Shown here: one piece after another, positions 46,801 to 54,327 of the stretch | Layout: each line of letters opens with the position of its first letter | Position numbering within the stretch: the first letter of the stretch is position 1 | DNA from: CAYMEV01 sp964389675 [NCBI: uncultured Candidatus Sumerlaeota bacterium] | GTDB taxonomy: Bacteria; CAYMEV01 | NCBI GenBank assembly: GCA_964389675.1 | Contig: CAYMEV010000014.1 | Span: forward strand, 13,103-77,102 | Length of the DNA: 64,000 bases | Direction of reading: 5' to 3' | Translations under genes and position numbers: made by a program | The notes under the pieces: model-generated | What the model was told of the DNA's origin: nothing | Seen by the model: the letters and a program-made list of their open reading frames with translations, nothing else | Databases searched by the model: none

Positions 46801-47914
46801 GAAGTCTGGGATTGGAAATGCTGTAATTAATATAGGTCTTATTTATCAGAATATGACAGAATTTTCAAAGGCTGTTGAATACTATGAGAAAGCAAGGTCG
46901 ATCTTCGAGCAGACCGGTAATAAGAACGGAATAAGCGCTGTGCTTGGAAATATGGGGATTATATCCTTTTTCAAGGGTGAATTCCAGCAGGCCCTGGATT
47001 ATTACACCAGGCTTAAAAAGCTGTCGGAGGAACTGGGAAATAAGGCTAACCTATCCTCTGCGATCGGGAATATAGGGCTTATTTATAAAAGCCAGGGCAG
47101 ATATGATATGGCTCTTGAATGCTTTGAGGAAAAAAGGAAAATTTCAGAGGAAACCGGAAATAAGAGGAGCCTGGGCATAGCTTACAGCAATATTGGTGAA
47201 GTCTATGACTGCCTCGGCAGATATAAAAAGGCTCTGGAGTATTACAGGCTTGACCTTGCCATATCCGAGGAATTGAAAGATAAAAATGGAATGGCTGTTA
47301 CGCTGAACAATATAGGAGTTACATATCAGCATATGGGGATGCTGGACAAAGCCCTTGATAACTTTGACTCATATTACCGGGTTTCAAGTGAACTCAATGA
47401 TAAGCTCGGGATCGGCATATCCCTTGTTAACATAGGCAATATATCCTATGATATCGGAGATTTTGACAAGGCCCTGAAGAATTATAATTCTGGAATTAAT
47501 ATTCTTCAAAAAGCCAATATCAAGGATAAGATCCTGGCATCAGCGCTTATAAGGAAAGCTGGTATCCTGCTGAAAAAGGATATGTATGATGAAGCAGAAG
47601 AAGCAAACTCTGAAGCAGAAACGATATCCTCTGCGATCCAGGATCCCGATACCCTGTTTGAAGCCAGGCTTCAGAAATGCAGGATCGATCATAAAAACGA
47701 CGGGGATAAGCTGGTAGAATCACTGAAAAAGCTTTTGCTGAGTGCAGAAAAAGATTCAGAAAAGGCTGCAGTATATTATGAGCTGTTTTTAGCGGAAGGG
47801 AAGAGAAAATATTGTAAAGAAGCCCTTAAATTATACATCGGCCTGTACCAGAAGACCCCTTCATTTTCATACAGAAAAATCATAAGGGAGCTTAAAAAAT
47901 CCTGCTGTGAATAA
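43856..47914 (+). CDS. Ser/Thr protein kinase with ATPase and long TPR array
   Basis: A 1352-residue regulator of the same design as that at 29825, and the largest gene here. The kinase domain has LGQGGMGIVYLAR (20-32), Lys44, the catalytic loop YRDLKPKN (Asp140), DFG at 157-159, and SPD where APE is usual. The ATPase P-loop is GSTGIGKT (325-332), with a Walker B-like AVLYFNDMQWI. Residues about 800-1250 hold at least 10 TPR units of 40 residues, of the kind ALNNMGNIHYKRNEYDEAL, giving imperfect 120-bp DNA repeats between about 46.4 and 47.5 kb. The start is GTG at 43856 with no strong ribosome site. No clear promoter was chosen. Confidence 0.9.
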   Translation: MANQEGPKFIGNRYEVISRLGQGGMGIVYLARDTMRNNAVFAVKTIREEHISSYREKGIDNFKNEYEIMTRLKHPNLTQVYDYGEYSSYHFIVMEYLDGILLSEFIKSEANRSEEKTNGIIVQILRALDYIHSRNIIYRDLKPKNIMISGEHARLMDFGLSNLISRREDTVRGTVMYLSPDALSGDISFSMDFFSLGLVYYEMLTGRLFLAKSKPGVRSILSLLDNKAEYECLKKEKLAVIKNSKIRQIISKMTSFERKERYQNGGEIIADLNFHLGTSFEYETIHTRSTYVLGNAFANRKEELKALKSSVLSEEKKHSLIIYSGSTGIGKTRLFSEFKKFCRLNSIAFFDASCIESEAKEYHSISEIIEQMILSASEDIISRFGKYIRLILPGHEKLSGFLPPDIGEKPDMLKDVIVYNISSFIIEFSKSSERNAVLYFNDMQWIDEGSLDILVNILQRMEIRPDESKRIIILSSLDENKIADQARFRFLSESDRINKLHLPPLDRKGVEEFVEKVFGLNFIDRKLRKSIDIIMDRVGGNPLYLGEFLRGLIERDIIKKEKLSWTITGDIEKADIPANIIELFKQRVSRLLSNDEIRDILQILSFIRTELSSQEIKSILKSRAASFLDETLLKLERLEILQADITADRINYSFSSGLMKDLVKKTVADKTGLSRYLAETLESLYGIDSEKFIEETAYHYLEAENTDKAFLFYNKCNEIARKNYFLDKALLYQDILLKLSECGDKGENLRLMLEKSRTLEILNRWDEAVILLNKVKMEASGSDNKRYLGKAAAFLGRIELQRGNIAEAKESFDRSYAISREVKDEEMLSESVNSLLFYYYDQSDFDKAVELFNQYRDFWIKSRDSKGYAQALNNMGNIHYKRNEYDEALNCYETYRSIMSDDKKYIITASLNMGNVYMSKGDNQKALECYETARSISEEMGAKRSLGRALFNIANIIKIQGQYNKALEYFEFYRDISEETGAKSGIGNAVINIGLIYQNMTEFSKAVEYYEKARSIFEQTGNKNGISAVLGNMGIISFFKGEFQQALDYYTRLKKLSEELGNKANLSSAIGNIGLIYKSQGRYDMALECFEEKRKISEETGNKRSLGIAYSNIGEVYDCLGRYKKALEYYRLDLAISEELKDKNGMAVTLNNIGVTYQHMGMLDKALDNFDSYYRVSSELNDKLGIGISLVNIGNISYDIGDFDKALKNYNSGINILQKANIKDKILASALIRKAGILLKKDMYDEAEEANSEAETISSAIQDPDTLFEARLQKCRIDHKNDGDKLVESLKKLLLSAEKDSEKAAVYYELFLAEGKRKYCKEALKLYIGLYQKTPSFSYRKIIRELKKSCCE

Positions 47915-47934
47915 TGGCCCGGGATAAGGCAGTA

Positions 47935-48330
47935 TTACTGTAAAGCCTTCAGCAGGTTTTTCCCCCACTCAAGGGTATCTATCCCCCATGCTTTCCCGAG
48001 GATTTCAAAGGCTCTGACCTCATCGCGCTCAAATTTAAGGTCTGCGAATATTATGGTAAAAGCCCATTCCAATATCCTGTAGATTTCCTTTTCCGTTGCC
48101 TTTTGTTTGACTATTACGGCTGATTCTTCAATGTTTTTGTACTTTTCATCAAGGGGCATCTTTTCAAAGCTTCTTATAAGTGTCTCAAGGTCCTGACGTT
48201 CCTGAGCGCTGTAATTCTCATAGTTCTTTTTAATATATGCTTCAATGACATCTATTTCCCTCTCATCAATATGCCTGTCTATTGATACAAGCGAGCATAG
48301 AATTGTAAGGACTGCATTGTGCTTCTCCAT
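47935..48330 (-). CDS. TerB-like protein
   Basis: A 131-residue helical protein of the TerB-like superfamily. The pattern TILCSLVSIDRHIDEREIDV with acidic residues after the first helix, and FADLKFERDEVRAFEIL in the second half, repeats the TerB EF-hand-like acidic motif. In relatives TerB binds metals and sits at membrane-linked stress complexes; here no other ter genes are seen. It is convergent with the kinase at 20 bp and divergent from the DUF6868 gene. Function unknown. Confidence 0.75.
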   Translation of the reverse strand: MEKHNAVLTILCSLVSIDRHIDEREIDVIEAYIKKNYENYSAQERQDLETLIRSFEKMPLDEKYKNIEESAVIVKQKATEKEIYRILEWAFTIIFADLKFERDEVRAFEILGKAWGIDTLEWGKNLLKALQ

Positions 48331-48358
48331 CTGATCCTCCCACTAATAAAACTTTATA

Positions 48359-48370
48359 AGTGTATACACT
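48359..48370. promoter_or_regulatory. 12-bp palindrome in a divergent intergenic region
   Basis: AGTGTATACACT is a perfect palindrome between the TerB-like and DUF6868 genes. It contains the GT-N-TA-N-AC core known for HutC-type GntR repressors. No GntR gene is in the window, so the match is suggestive only. Confidence 0.35.
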
Positions 48371-48410
48371 AAAAATAAGAAAATGTGAATAGTTCTCTTC
48401 TTATTTGGTA

Positions 48411-48439
48411 TTGATTTTTGATAAATATTATATTATTAT
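48411..48439 (+). promoter_or_regulatory. Promoter candidate of the DUF6868 gene with flanking inverted repeat
   Basis: TTGATT (48411-48416), 17-nt spacer, TATTAT (48434-48439). The arms TTGATAAA (48418-48425) and TTTATCAA (48440-48447) form an inverted repeat that brackets the -10 element, which could be an operator. Confidence 0.4.
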
Positions 48440-48471
48440 TTTATCAATGGACCCGTTTTAAGGAGAAAAAT

Positions 48472-48714
48472 ATGGATATTCAGATCCTCATAAGGTTTTT
48501 CATGTGGTGTACCATCATAAATGCAGGCCTGATGATTTTATCTACAGTCCTCTGGCTTATTGCATCGGACCTGATATATAAGATGCACGGGAAAATGTAC
48601 CCTATGCCGAGGGAAACATTTAATGCGGTATTTTATTCATTTATGGGCGTGTTTAAGATTTTTATATTTATCTTTAATTTTGTTCCCTGGATAGCGCTCC
48701 TTATAATATCATAG
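48472..48714 (+). CDS. DUF6868 family small membrane protein
   Basis: An 80-residue membrane protein with two helices (about 5-30 and 54-78) around the conserved segment MYPMPRETFNAVFYSF. The pattern matches the DUF6868 family of small inner-membrane proteins. AAGGAGAAAAAT directly precedes the ATG at 48472, which decides the start over an upstream ATG at 48418. Function unknown. A terminator candidate follows. Confidence 0.75.
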   Translation: MDIQILIRFFMWCTIINAGLMILSTVLWLIASDLIYKMHGKMYPMPRETFNAVFYSFMGVFKIFIFIFNFVPWIALLIIS

Positions 48715-48747
48715 ATACTGCATATAAAATATTTTATTTCTTGAATG

Positions 48748-48786
48748 CCTGGAAGTTCATCATTCTGGTGCTTCCGGGATTTTTAC
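48748..48786 (+). terminator. Rho-independent terminator candidate after the DUF6868 gene
   Basis: CCTGGAAG (48748-48755) pairs with CTTCCGGG (48771-48778) with one G-T wobble; loop of 15 nt; then ATTTTT. The loop is long, so the strength is uncertain. Confidence 0.45.
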
Positions 48787-48883
48787 TGAAGCTTGTGCGG
48801 AGTGCCTGACTGAAGGATCTTGAAGAGACCCGGTTTTTATTCCCGGATCATGGAACACTAATATTGGCGGAGGAACTTAATAT

Positions 48884-49195
48884 ATGGTTTTTGTAGACAG
48901 GAATTTATGCATAGGGTGTGCTATCTGTGTCAATCTATGCCCTGAAGGGTTTGCAATGAAAGATGGTATAGCTTATGTTACAGACAGCGATGCGGATTGC
49001 GTGGATAAAGCAATGGAAGAATGCCCGACCGGGGCAATAAAGGAAGATGGCCTGGGGGAAAATGAGCTGGCTGATAATGATATGCCGCCTTCAAATATGC
49101 CTCGGGCAGGCCGGGGAAAAGGCAGAGGCATGGGAAGAGGGCCCATGGATGGAAGGGGTGCAGGGAAAAAGAAAGGCGGAAGAAAAAGGAGGTAA
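48884..49195 (+). CDS. 4Fe-4S ferredoxin with Gly/Arg-rich tail
   Basis: A 103-residue protein. The N-terminal half is a [4Fe-4S] ferredoxin with CIGCAICVNLC (residues 9-19) and a distant Cys pair region DCVDKAMEECPTGAI. The C-terminal third is a disordered basic tail (GRGKGRGMGRGPMDGRG, then KKKGGRKRR). Ferredoxins with GMGRG tails are common next to nitrogenase-cofactor-type and redox genes in anaerobes; whether the tail binds nucleic acid or a partner is unknown. It ends 3 bp before the next ferredoxin, so the two are one unit. The ribosome site is GGAGG. Confidence 0.87.
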   Translation: MVFVDRNLCIGCAICVNLCPEGFAMKDGIAYVTDSDADCVDKAMEECPTGAIKEDGLGENELADNDMPPSNMPRAGRGKGRGMGRGPMDGRGAGKKKGGRKRR

Positions 49196-49198
49196 TTT

Positions 49199-49561
49199 AT
49201 GCCATGGATCAAAAAAGAGATTTGTACTGGCTGCGGTGTATGTATTGACAGTTGCCCGGTTGATACCATATACCTCGAAGATCAGACAGCAATCATTGAT
49301 ATGAATGGATGTATCAGGTGCGGTATATGCCATGATGCCTGCCCTATGGACGCAGTAAGGCATGATAGTGAAAAGACTGAAGAAGATATCCAGTCAAACC
49401 TTGATCTGACTGAAAAGTGCATGAAAGAATGTATTTTGCACCTTGGCAGTGAAAAAGAGGGGCAGAAATGCCTTAACAGGATGATCAAGCATTTCAGCAG
49501 GCAGAAAAAGGTGATTGAAAAGACACTTGCAGCATTGCGGGATATCAAGGGTCAGCCCTGA
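49199..49561 (+). CDS. Dicluster 4Fe-4S ferredoxin with helical C-terminus
   Basis: A 120-residue ferredoxin with two cluster motifs, CTGCGVCIDSCP (about 9-20) and CIRCGICHDACP (about 40-51). The C-terminal 60 residues are helical and contain an extra Cys set (EKCMKEC, KCLNRM). The ribosome site AAGGAGG lies 7 nt before ATG, overlapping the previous gene's end. It likely passes electrons to an adjacent redox enzyme. The extra cysteines and tail are not seen in standard ferredoxins. Confidence 0.87.
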   Translation: MPWIKKEICTGCGVCIDSCPVDTIYLEDQTAIIDMNGCIRCGICHDACPMDAVRHDSEKTEEDIQSNLDLTEKCMKECILHLGSEKEGQKCLNRMIKHFSRQKKVIEKTLAALRDIKGQP

Positions 49562-49582
49562 TATGGTTCTTATAGAAAATTT

Positions 49583-49605
49583 AAGCTTCAGATGCCTGAA
49601 AGCTT
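49583..49605 (+). promoter_or_regulatory. Hairpin between the ferredoxin and methyltransferase genes
   Basis: AAGCTTCAG (49583-49591) can pair with CTGAAAGCTT (49596-49605) with one bulged A and a 4-nt loop. It lies 12 nt before the next start, which has no good ribosome site, so the hairpin may limit its translation. Confidence 0.35.
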
Positions 49606-49617
49606 CATCATTGCCTG

Positions 49618-50250
49618 ATGGATAAAATAAAAATATTTGATAAATATTTCAAAGAATATGACGATTGGTTCATTGAAAATGAAAAACTGTATCTCTCTGA
49701 GATGAAAGTAATCAGGAGCCTGATGCCTTCATTTAATGAGGCTCTTGAGATAGGTGTGGGAACCGGCAGGTTTGCTTCTCCCCTGGGTATAAAGACAGGG
49801 GTTGAGCCATCGGAAAATATGGCCGGGCATGCCCGAAGGAGGGGTATTGATGTCCATACAGGGATCGCGGAGGATCTGCCCTTTGCTGATAACAGCTTTG
49901 ACCTTGCATTGATGGTCACCACGGTATGCTTTGTGAATGATGCGCTTAAGTCAGTCAGGGAGGCTTACAGGGTGCTTAAGGAGAATGGCTGTCTTATAAT
50001 CGGGTTTATTGATAAAGAAAGCGAGCTTGGAAAAGAATATCAGAGGAAAAAGGAAAAAAGCCGATTCTACGGCCCTGCAACCTTTTTTTCAACCCGGGAG
50101 ATTATCCGTATGCTGAAAAAAGCACATTTCACAGACCTGAAAATAAAACAAAGCCTGTTTTTCATAAATGGCGGGATTGATACAGAAAGCATGGCGGATG
50201 GATATGGGTCAGGGAGTTTCGTGGCCGTAAAAGCCATGAAAAAAGGATAA
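49618..50250 (+). CDS. Class I SAM-dependent methyltransferase
   Basis: A 210-residue methyltransferase. SAM motif I is EIGVGTGRFA (43-52), the acidic end of strand 2 is GVEPSENMA, and motifs II/III are IAEDLPFADNSFDLALMV and LKENGCLIIGFID. This is the Methyltransf_11 pattern for small molecules. No clear ribosome site precedes ATG at 49618. The next gene starts 83 bp downstream. Substrate unknown; its place beside ferredoxins may mean a thiol or metal ligand. Confidence 0.85.
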   Translation: MDKIKIFDKYFKEYDDWFIENEKLYLSEMKVIRSLMPSFNEALEIGVGTGRFASPLGIKTGVEPSENMAGHARRRGIDVHTGIAEDLPFADNSFDLALMVTTVCFVNDALKSVREAYRVLKENGCLIIGFIDKESELGKEYQRKKEKSRFYGPATFFSTREIIRMLKKAHFTDLKIKQSLFFINGGIDTESMADGYGSGSFVAVKAMKKG

Positions 50251-50332
50251 GGGTATAAAGCAGAAATTATAACATTAAGCTGTTTTTTGCTATAATATTG
50301 TTTATTTACCTAACCATAAAGGAGGAGGGATA

Positions 50333-50992
50333 ATGAGAACAGTAATTTTTCTGTTAATTCTGGGGATTCTTCTGCTTCCTGCAGGCTTAAGAGGGGAGAT
50401 CCTTACTGCCACCCATACTGTCACTCAGGCAGATCCTGCCGGAGATGTAAGTGACAGCGGTGATGATCCCGGCAAGGATATAGTGGAAGTCACAGTAGAA
50501 ACAGACGGAAAGCAGATGAATATCACCATTGTTCTTGACAGGGAGGCGAAGTATTATCTGGAAGGGCACCAGGCAGGTGATGTAGCAGATGTCATTATCG
50601 ATGCGGACAATAACTGCAAAACTGGTGGAAAACCCTTTTTCTACCAGGGGGAAGGCGGATTTGACTACCAGATCCAGGTCGGCATGTGCATTGAATATGA
50701 AAATGGAGGGATAGCATGTGCAGGAGCGCTGAATAATGTAAAAGCAGTCAACTTCTTTTCCACCTATGACCTGGACAGGTTCGCAGAAGGTGATAAGATG
50801 GAAGATATCAGTGAAACCTTCAACTGGAAGGACAGGGGTAAAGATATACAGGGAGCGAGTGTGGAGGTATCCATCCCCTATGACCTGATGAAGCTTTCCC
50901 CCGGCCAGAAGATAAGGCTGGCTGTGAAGGAGAGGGATGATGCAACCTTCAAGGAGGAATACCTGCCCGAAGTACTGCTTACAGTCAAATAG
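50333..50992 (+). CDS. Secreted protein of unknown function
   Basis: A 219-residue protein with a clear signal peptide (hydrophobic 4-19, cleavage near residue 22). The mature part is rich in beta strands and acidic residues, with DSGDDPGKD and a late pattern VEVSIPYDLMKLSPGQKIRLAV resembling the carbohydrate-binding or DOMON-like sandwich of many secreted proteins, but I cannot assign a family. AAAGGAGGAGG precedes the ATG. It looks periplasmic or extracellular. Confidence 0.75.
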   Translation: MRTVIFLLILGILLLPAGLRGEILTATHTVTQADPAGDVSDSGDDPGKDIVEVTVETDGKQMNITIVLDREAKYYLEGHQAGDVADVIIDADNNCKTGGKPFFYQGEGGFDYQIQVGMCIEYENGGIACAGALNNVKAVNFFSTYDLDRFAEGDKMEDISETFNWKDRGKDIQGASVEVSIPYDLMKLSPGQKIRLAVKERDDATFKEEYLPEVLLTVK

Positions 50993-51353
50993 GCATTAGA
51001 GCATGTTATCAGGGTGCCTGCGGAATACAGGAACTGGACCCCTGCACTGCCTGGATAGTTTTCTCGGGCCTTTACCCCTGCTATTAAAGATGGATTATGA
51101 AAGCAGTCATCAGGCTTTCCTTTATAATGCAGGCCCCTGATCTGTCATTAGAATTGCATAATAAGCACTTTTTTATTTATCTTACCGGCATTTAATGAAG
51201 ATGAGCCTGCAATTAAATTTAGATTTGTATTGCAGGATTTATTGACAGGGTCAGCTGTATGATATAAACATATTGGACAGACTGGCAAAAATGCAGGATA
51301 TAGTGTCCTGCCTGAGTTAATTTTAAATTCTATGTAAGGAGAGAGAAAACAGA
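50993..51353. other. Intergenic region with inverted repeat and promoter candidate
   Basis: This 361-bp gap has no credible gene. It holds a perfect inverted repeat CCTGCAAT...ATTGCAGG (51206-51236), a promoter candidate TTGACA (51242-51247) with TATAAA (51263-51268), spacer 15 nt, and the ribosome site AAGGAGAG just before the CGGC gene. The inverted repeat ends 5 bp before the -35 element, so it is a good operator candidate. A 43-codon frame without ribosome site lies near the left end. Confidence 0.5.
51242..51268 (+). promoter_or_regulatory. Promoter candidate of the CGGC-radical SAM-DUF89 operon
   Basis: TTGACAGG with TATAAA, spacer 15 nt. The same spacing and the same TTGACAGG start occur at 55031-55057. 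The inverted repeat at 51206-51236 lies directly upstream. Confidence 0.4.
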
Positions 51354-51791
51354 GTGAAGATAGGAATCATAATATGTGACCGCTATAAAAGCTGTGCAGG
51401 CGGAAAATGCTTCCGCTCAGCGAAAAACAGGGAGGGAGCCTTTGATATCTACAGTAAGGATGAGCCTCTCGATGTGGTAGGCTATACAACCTGCGGGGGA
51501 TGCCCGGGGGGAAACATTGAATACTGCCCTGAAGAAATGATAAAAAACGGGGCCGAAGCAATTCACCTGGCTACTGGTCTTGTTGTGGGATACCCGCCCT
51601 GTCCCCGCATCGATCATTTCAAAAGATTCATTGAGGAAAAGTACAAAATACCAGTTGTAATAGGGACACACCCCATCCCCCAGAAGTATCTGATTACACA
51701 CAGGAATCTTGGAACCTGGCAGGGGGCGAAATGGGCTGAAGTTACCTCCCCAACCATGTGTGGTGAAGCTTTAAGGAAGCAGTACGACTGA
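51354..51791 (+). CDS. CGGC domain protein
   Basis: A 145-residue cysteine-rich cytosolic protein. The namesake motif is TTCGGCPGG near residue 42, with an earlier Cys pair (CDRYKSCAGGKC). The order IIICDRYKSC, GGCPG, YPPCPRI, TMCGEA is that of the CGGC family, probably a metal- or cluster-binding protein in anaerobes. The start is GTG at 51354 after AAGGAGAGAGA. The radical-SAM gene follows 5 bp downstream. Confidence 0.85.
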   Translation: MKIGIIICDRYKSCAGGKCFRSAKNREGAFDIYSKDEPLDVVGYTTCGGCPGGNIEYCPEEMIKNGAEAIHLATGLVVGYPPCPRIDHFKRFIEEKYKIPVVIGTHPIPQKYLITHRNLGTWQGAKWAEVTSPTMCGEALRKQYD

Positions 51792-51796
51792 CAATC

Positions 51797-52765
51797 ATGT
51801 ATAAATACCTTTTCGGGCCTGTACCCTCAAGAAGGCTTGGTATGTCACTCGGTATTGACCTTGTGCCGAAAAAAGTGTGCTCGCTTGACTGTGTCTATTG
51901 TGAAGTAGGCAAGACTACGAAACTTACAGTGGAAAGAATGGAATATATCCCCTGTGATAGAATAATCAGTGAACTGAAGCATTATTTTGATAATAATCCT
52001 GATCCTGATTATATTACCTTTTCAGGCTCAGGCGAACCGACACTTAATGTCCGCATAGGGGATATTATAAGCTTCATAAAGGGCATAAAGCCTGATGTGC
52101 CTGTAGCCGTGCTGACAAACGGGACTCTTCTATGGGATAAAAGGGTAAGGGAAGATATTGTTTCTGCTGACCTTGTCCTTCCTTCACTTGATGCTGCGAC
52201 TGCCGATGTTTTTAAGAAAATAAACCGGCATGAAGAATCACTTGATGTAAAAAGGCATATAGAGGGACTGGTTGAGTTTAGAAAGGAATTTGCCGGCAGG
52301 ATATGGCTTGAGGTCTTCATCCTGCCTGGATATAATGATACATACGAGGAACTGGCAGAGCTAAAAAAGGCAATAATCAGGATAAGGCCTGATTCTGTCC
52401 AGCTTAACAGCCTGGACAGGCCCGGCACACTGCCCGGCCTGAAGGCTGCCAAAAGAGAAGAACTGCAGAAAATACTCGACCTGTGGGGCCTGGAAAATGG
52501 TGAGGTTATTGTATCCGCACCGAAAAGGAAAGAGTTGAGGGCCTACAGGAAGGATGCTGAGAACGCTATACTGAACACAATAAGAAGAAGGCCGTGTACT
52601 GCTGATGACCTCGCTGAAATTCTCGGAATGCATATAAATGAGATAAACAAGTATCTTGATGTACTTGAAGCTGAAGGGAGAATAAAGGCTGTAATGCAGG
52701 ACAGGGGCGCTTTCTATCAGGAAAATAAAGAGATAAACGGAGATGATAATGAAAACAGCGATTGA
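51797..52765 (+). CDS. Radical SAM protein with C-terminal winged helix (COG0731-like)
   Basis: A 322-residue radical-SAM enzyme beginning with YLFGPVPSRRLGMSLGID; the cluster motif is CSLDCVYC, the family SGSGEPTLN follows, and the C-terminus (about 245-310) has a winged-helix pattern (RRRPCTADDLAEILG). The class is related to wyosine-type or other cofactor maturases; the reaction here is not known. It overlaps the DUF89 gene at its 3' end and starts 5 bp after CGGC, so these three are one transcript. Confidence 0.88.
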   Translation: MYKYLFGPVPSRRLGMSLGIDLVPKKVCSLDCVYCEVGKTTKLTVERMEYIPCDRIISELKHYFDNNPDPDYITFSGSGEPTLNVRIGDIISFIKGIKPDVPVAVLTNGTLLWDKRVREDIVSADLVLPSLDAATADVFKKINRHEESLDVKRHIEGLVEFRKEFAGRIWLEVFILPGYNDTYEELAELKKAIIRIRPDSVQLNSLDRPGTLPGLKAAKREELQKILDLWGLENGEVIVSAPKRKELRAYRKDAENAILNTIRRRPCTADDLAEILGMHINEINKYLDVLEAEGRIKAVMQDRGAFYQENKEINGDDNENSD

Positions 52766-53621
52766 ATGTATCCCATGCCTCATAAAGCAGGCAGTAGATT
52801 CAGCAATGCTTGTAACAGATGATGAAAGGGCGATAGGCAATATACTGAAGATGGTCTTTGCAGAGTTTTCAAAAATCGACCTGTCATTGACGCCACCAGA
52901 GATAGCCAGTATAGTGCAGTCAATAATAAGAAACGAGCTGAAAAACAGCGACCCGTACCTTTTGATTAAGGAAAAATCCACGAAAAAGGCTTTTGAACTG
53001 GCACCGGAGGCTGAAAAAGCAATATATGATTCAGAAGACCCTTTTTCCACATCCATTGCATTTGCAATAGCCGGTAATATACTGGATTTTGCAAAAAATA
53101 TAAGCTGGGATGAGGAGCTTATTTCCAATACTTTTTCAGTAGCTCTTGATAAAGCATCAAAATTTGATAAGAAAAAGGTCAATAGCCTTTTCAATGAGTT
53201 AAGCAATGCTTCAATTGTGCTTATGCTCGGGGATAATGCAGGCGAAGCGGTATTTGATAATATACTGATAAAAAACCTGCCGGGAGCAGCCAAAGTCTAT
53301 TATGCCGTCAAATCATCACCGGTAATTAATGATGTTACAATGAAGGAGGCACTGCAGTCAGGAATAGATAAAAATGCCGTGATAATTGAAAACGGTGCTG
53401 ATATTCCGGGAACAGTCCTGGAAACCTGCTCCCCAGAGTTCATTGATATCTTTCACAGGGCAGATGTGGTTTTGTCCAAGGGGCAGGGCAATTATGAGAC
53501 ACTCAATTCAGAAAAAAGGAAGATATGGTTCCTGTTCCAGGTTAAATGCCCTGTTATTGGAGGGCACTGCGGTTTTGACAAAGGAAGCTGGATAATCCTT
53601 GAAAAGCCATCCATTTATTAG
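52749..53621 (+). CDS. DUF89/ARMT1-like metal-dependent phosphatase-type protein
   Basis: A 290-residue protein. The N-terminal CIPCLIKQA is the family Cys motif. The active-site pattern is LGDNAGEAVFD, followed by VVLSKGQGNYETL and VKCPVIG. DUF89 proteins bind a metal and dephosphorylate sugar phosphates, or in eukaryotes act as carboxyl methyltransferase-like ARMT1. The start is ATG 52749 because GGAG (52739-52742) stands 6 nt upstream; an ATG at 52743 is too close. It overlaps the radical-SAM gene by 17 bp, so it belongs to the CGGC operon. Confidence 0.85.
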   Translation: MKTAIECIPCLIKQAVDSAMLVTDDERAIGNILKMVFAEFSKIDLSLTPPEIASIVQSIIRNELKNSDPYLLIKEKSTKKAFELAPEAEKAIYDSEDPFSTSIAFAIAGNILDFAKNISWDEELISNTFSVALDKASKFDKKKVNSLFNELSNASIVLMLGDNAGEAVFDNILIKNLPGAAKVYYAVKSSPVINDVTMKEALQSGIDKNAVIIENGADIPGTVLETCSPEFIDIFHRADVVLSKGQGNYETLNSEKRKIWFLFQVKCPVIGGHCGFDKGSWIILEKPSIY

Positions 53622-53680
53622 AAGGCGGTCATTTATAATATCAGTTTTTTAAATATAGACTATAGCCTGCAAATATGATT

Positions 53681-54289
53681 TTATGATGCCAGTTTCTCTC
53701 CTAAACGAAACGCCTTTTCGAGATAGGTTTCTATTCCCCGGGTTTCCAGTGCCCCTGCATAAAGGTCTCCTGTCAGTCTGGTATTCAGACAGCTTTTCAT
53801 CACAGCCTTGATCTGTTTGCCTGCATCATTGCAGACAGGCTTTAAAATTGGCGGTATTGTGGCATTTGTTATTATTATCCCAAGCCTTCTTTCTTTAGGG
53901 GATCTTGGTCTCGGTATGCCCTTTATGCCGAATACCTTTCCCTTAGGCTCTGCAAAGCACCAGACAATCCTTTCCAGGAATATTGACACGAGACCCGTTA
54001 CACATCCGGAATGCAGGGGATTTCCCATGATATAGGCATCTGCCTCATAAATAAGGTCATACAGCATATCCATGTCATCACGCATAGCACATCTGACATA
54101 GGGTTCATTTGTAACAGCATCCCTGCATTTAAGGCAGTTCATGCATGGCTTTATATCATAATCGATCAGGTCCACCCTGGTAATATTTATATCCGGCCTT
54201 TTTGCCTTTGCGCCCTCAACTGCCTTATTTATGAGAGTTTCAGTAGATTTGCCCTTTCTCGGACTGCCTGATACTGCTAATAGGTTCAT
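53681..54289 (-). CDS. NADPH-dependent FMN reductase/flavodoxin-family protein
   Basis: A 202-residue flavoprotein. The FMN phosphate loop is AVSGSPRKGKSTETLI (4-19). A cysteine pair CMNCLKC and the segment MGNPLHSG with a phosphate-binding region are typical of iron-sulfur flavoprotein-like reductases. The start is the second Met (54289), since AAGGGAG lies 7 nt upstream of it; an ATG at 54307 has no site. It has its own consensus promoter at 54328-54356 and is divergent from the repeat-protein gene. Confidence 0.88.
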   Translation of the reverse strand: MNLLAVSGSPRKGKSTETLINKAVEGAKAKRPDINITRVDLIDYDIKPCMNCLKCRDAVTNEPYVRCAMRDDMDMLYDLIYEADAYIMGNPLHSGCVTGLVSIFLERIVWCFAEPKGKVFGIKGIPRPRSPKERRLGIIITNATIPPILKPVCNDAGKQIKAVMKSCLNTRLTGDLYAGALETRGIETYLEKAFRLGEKLAS

Positions 54290-54327
54290 TGGATTGTCTC
54301 CCTTCAAAAAATATGATTATGCCTGAT

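Noticed and set aside
51003-51134. 43-codon frame after the secreted protein gene
   Set aside because: No ribosome site and no coding pattern.
52361-53293. Open frame of 310 codons on the minus strand
   Set aside because: It is antisense to the radical-SAM and DUF89 genes, both clear family members, and has no start signals.
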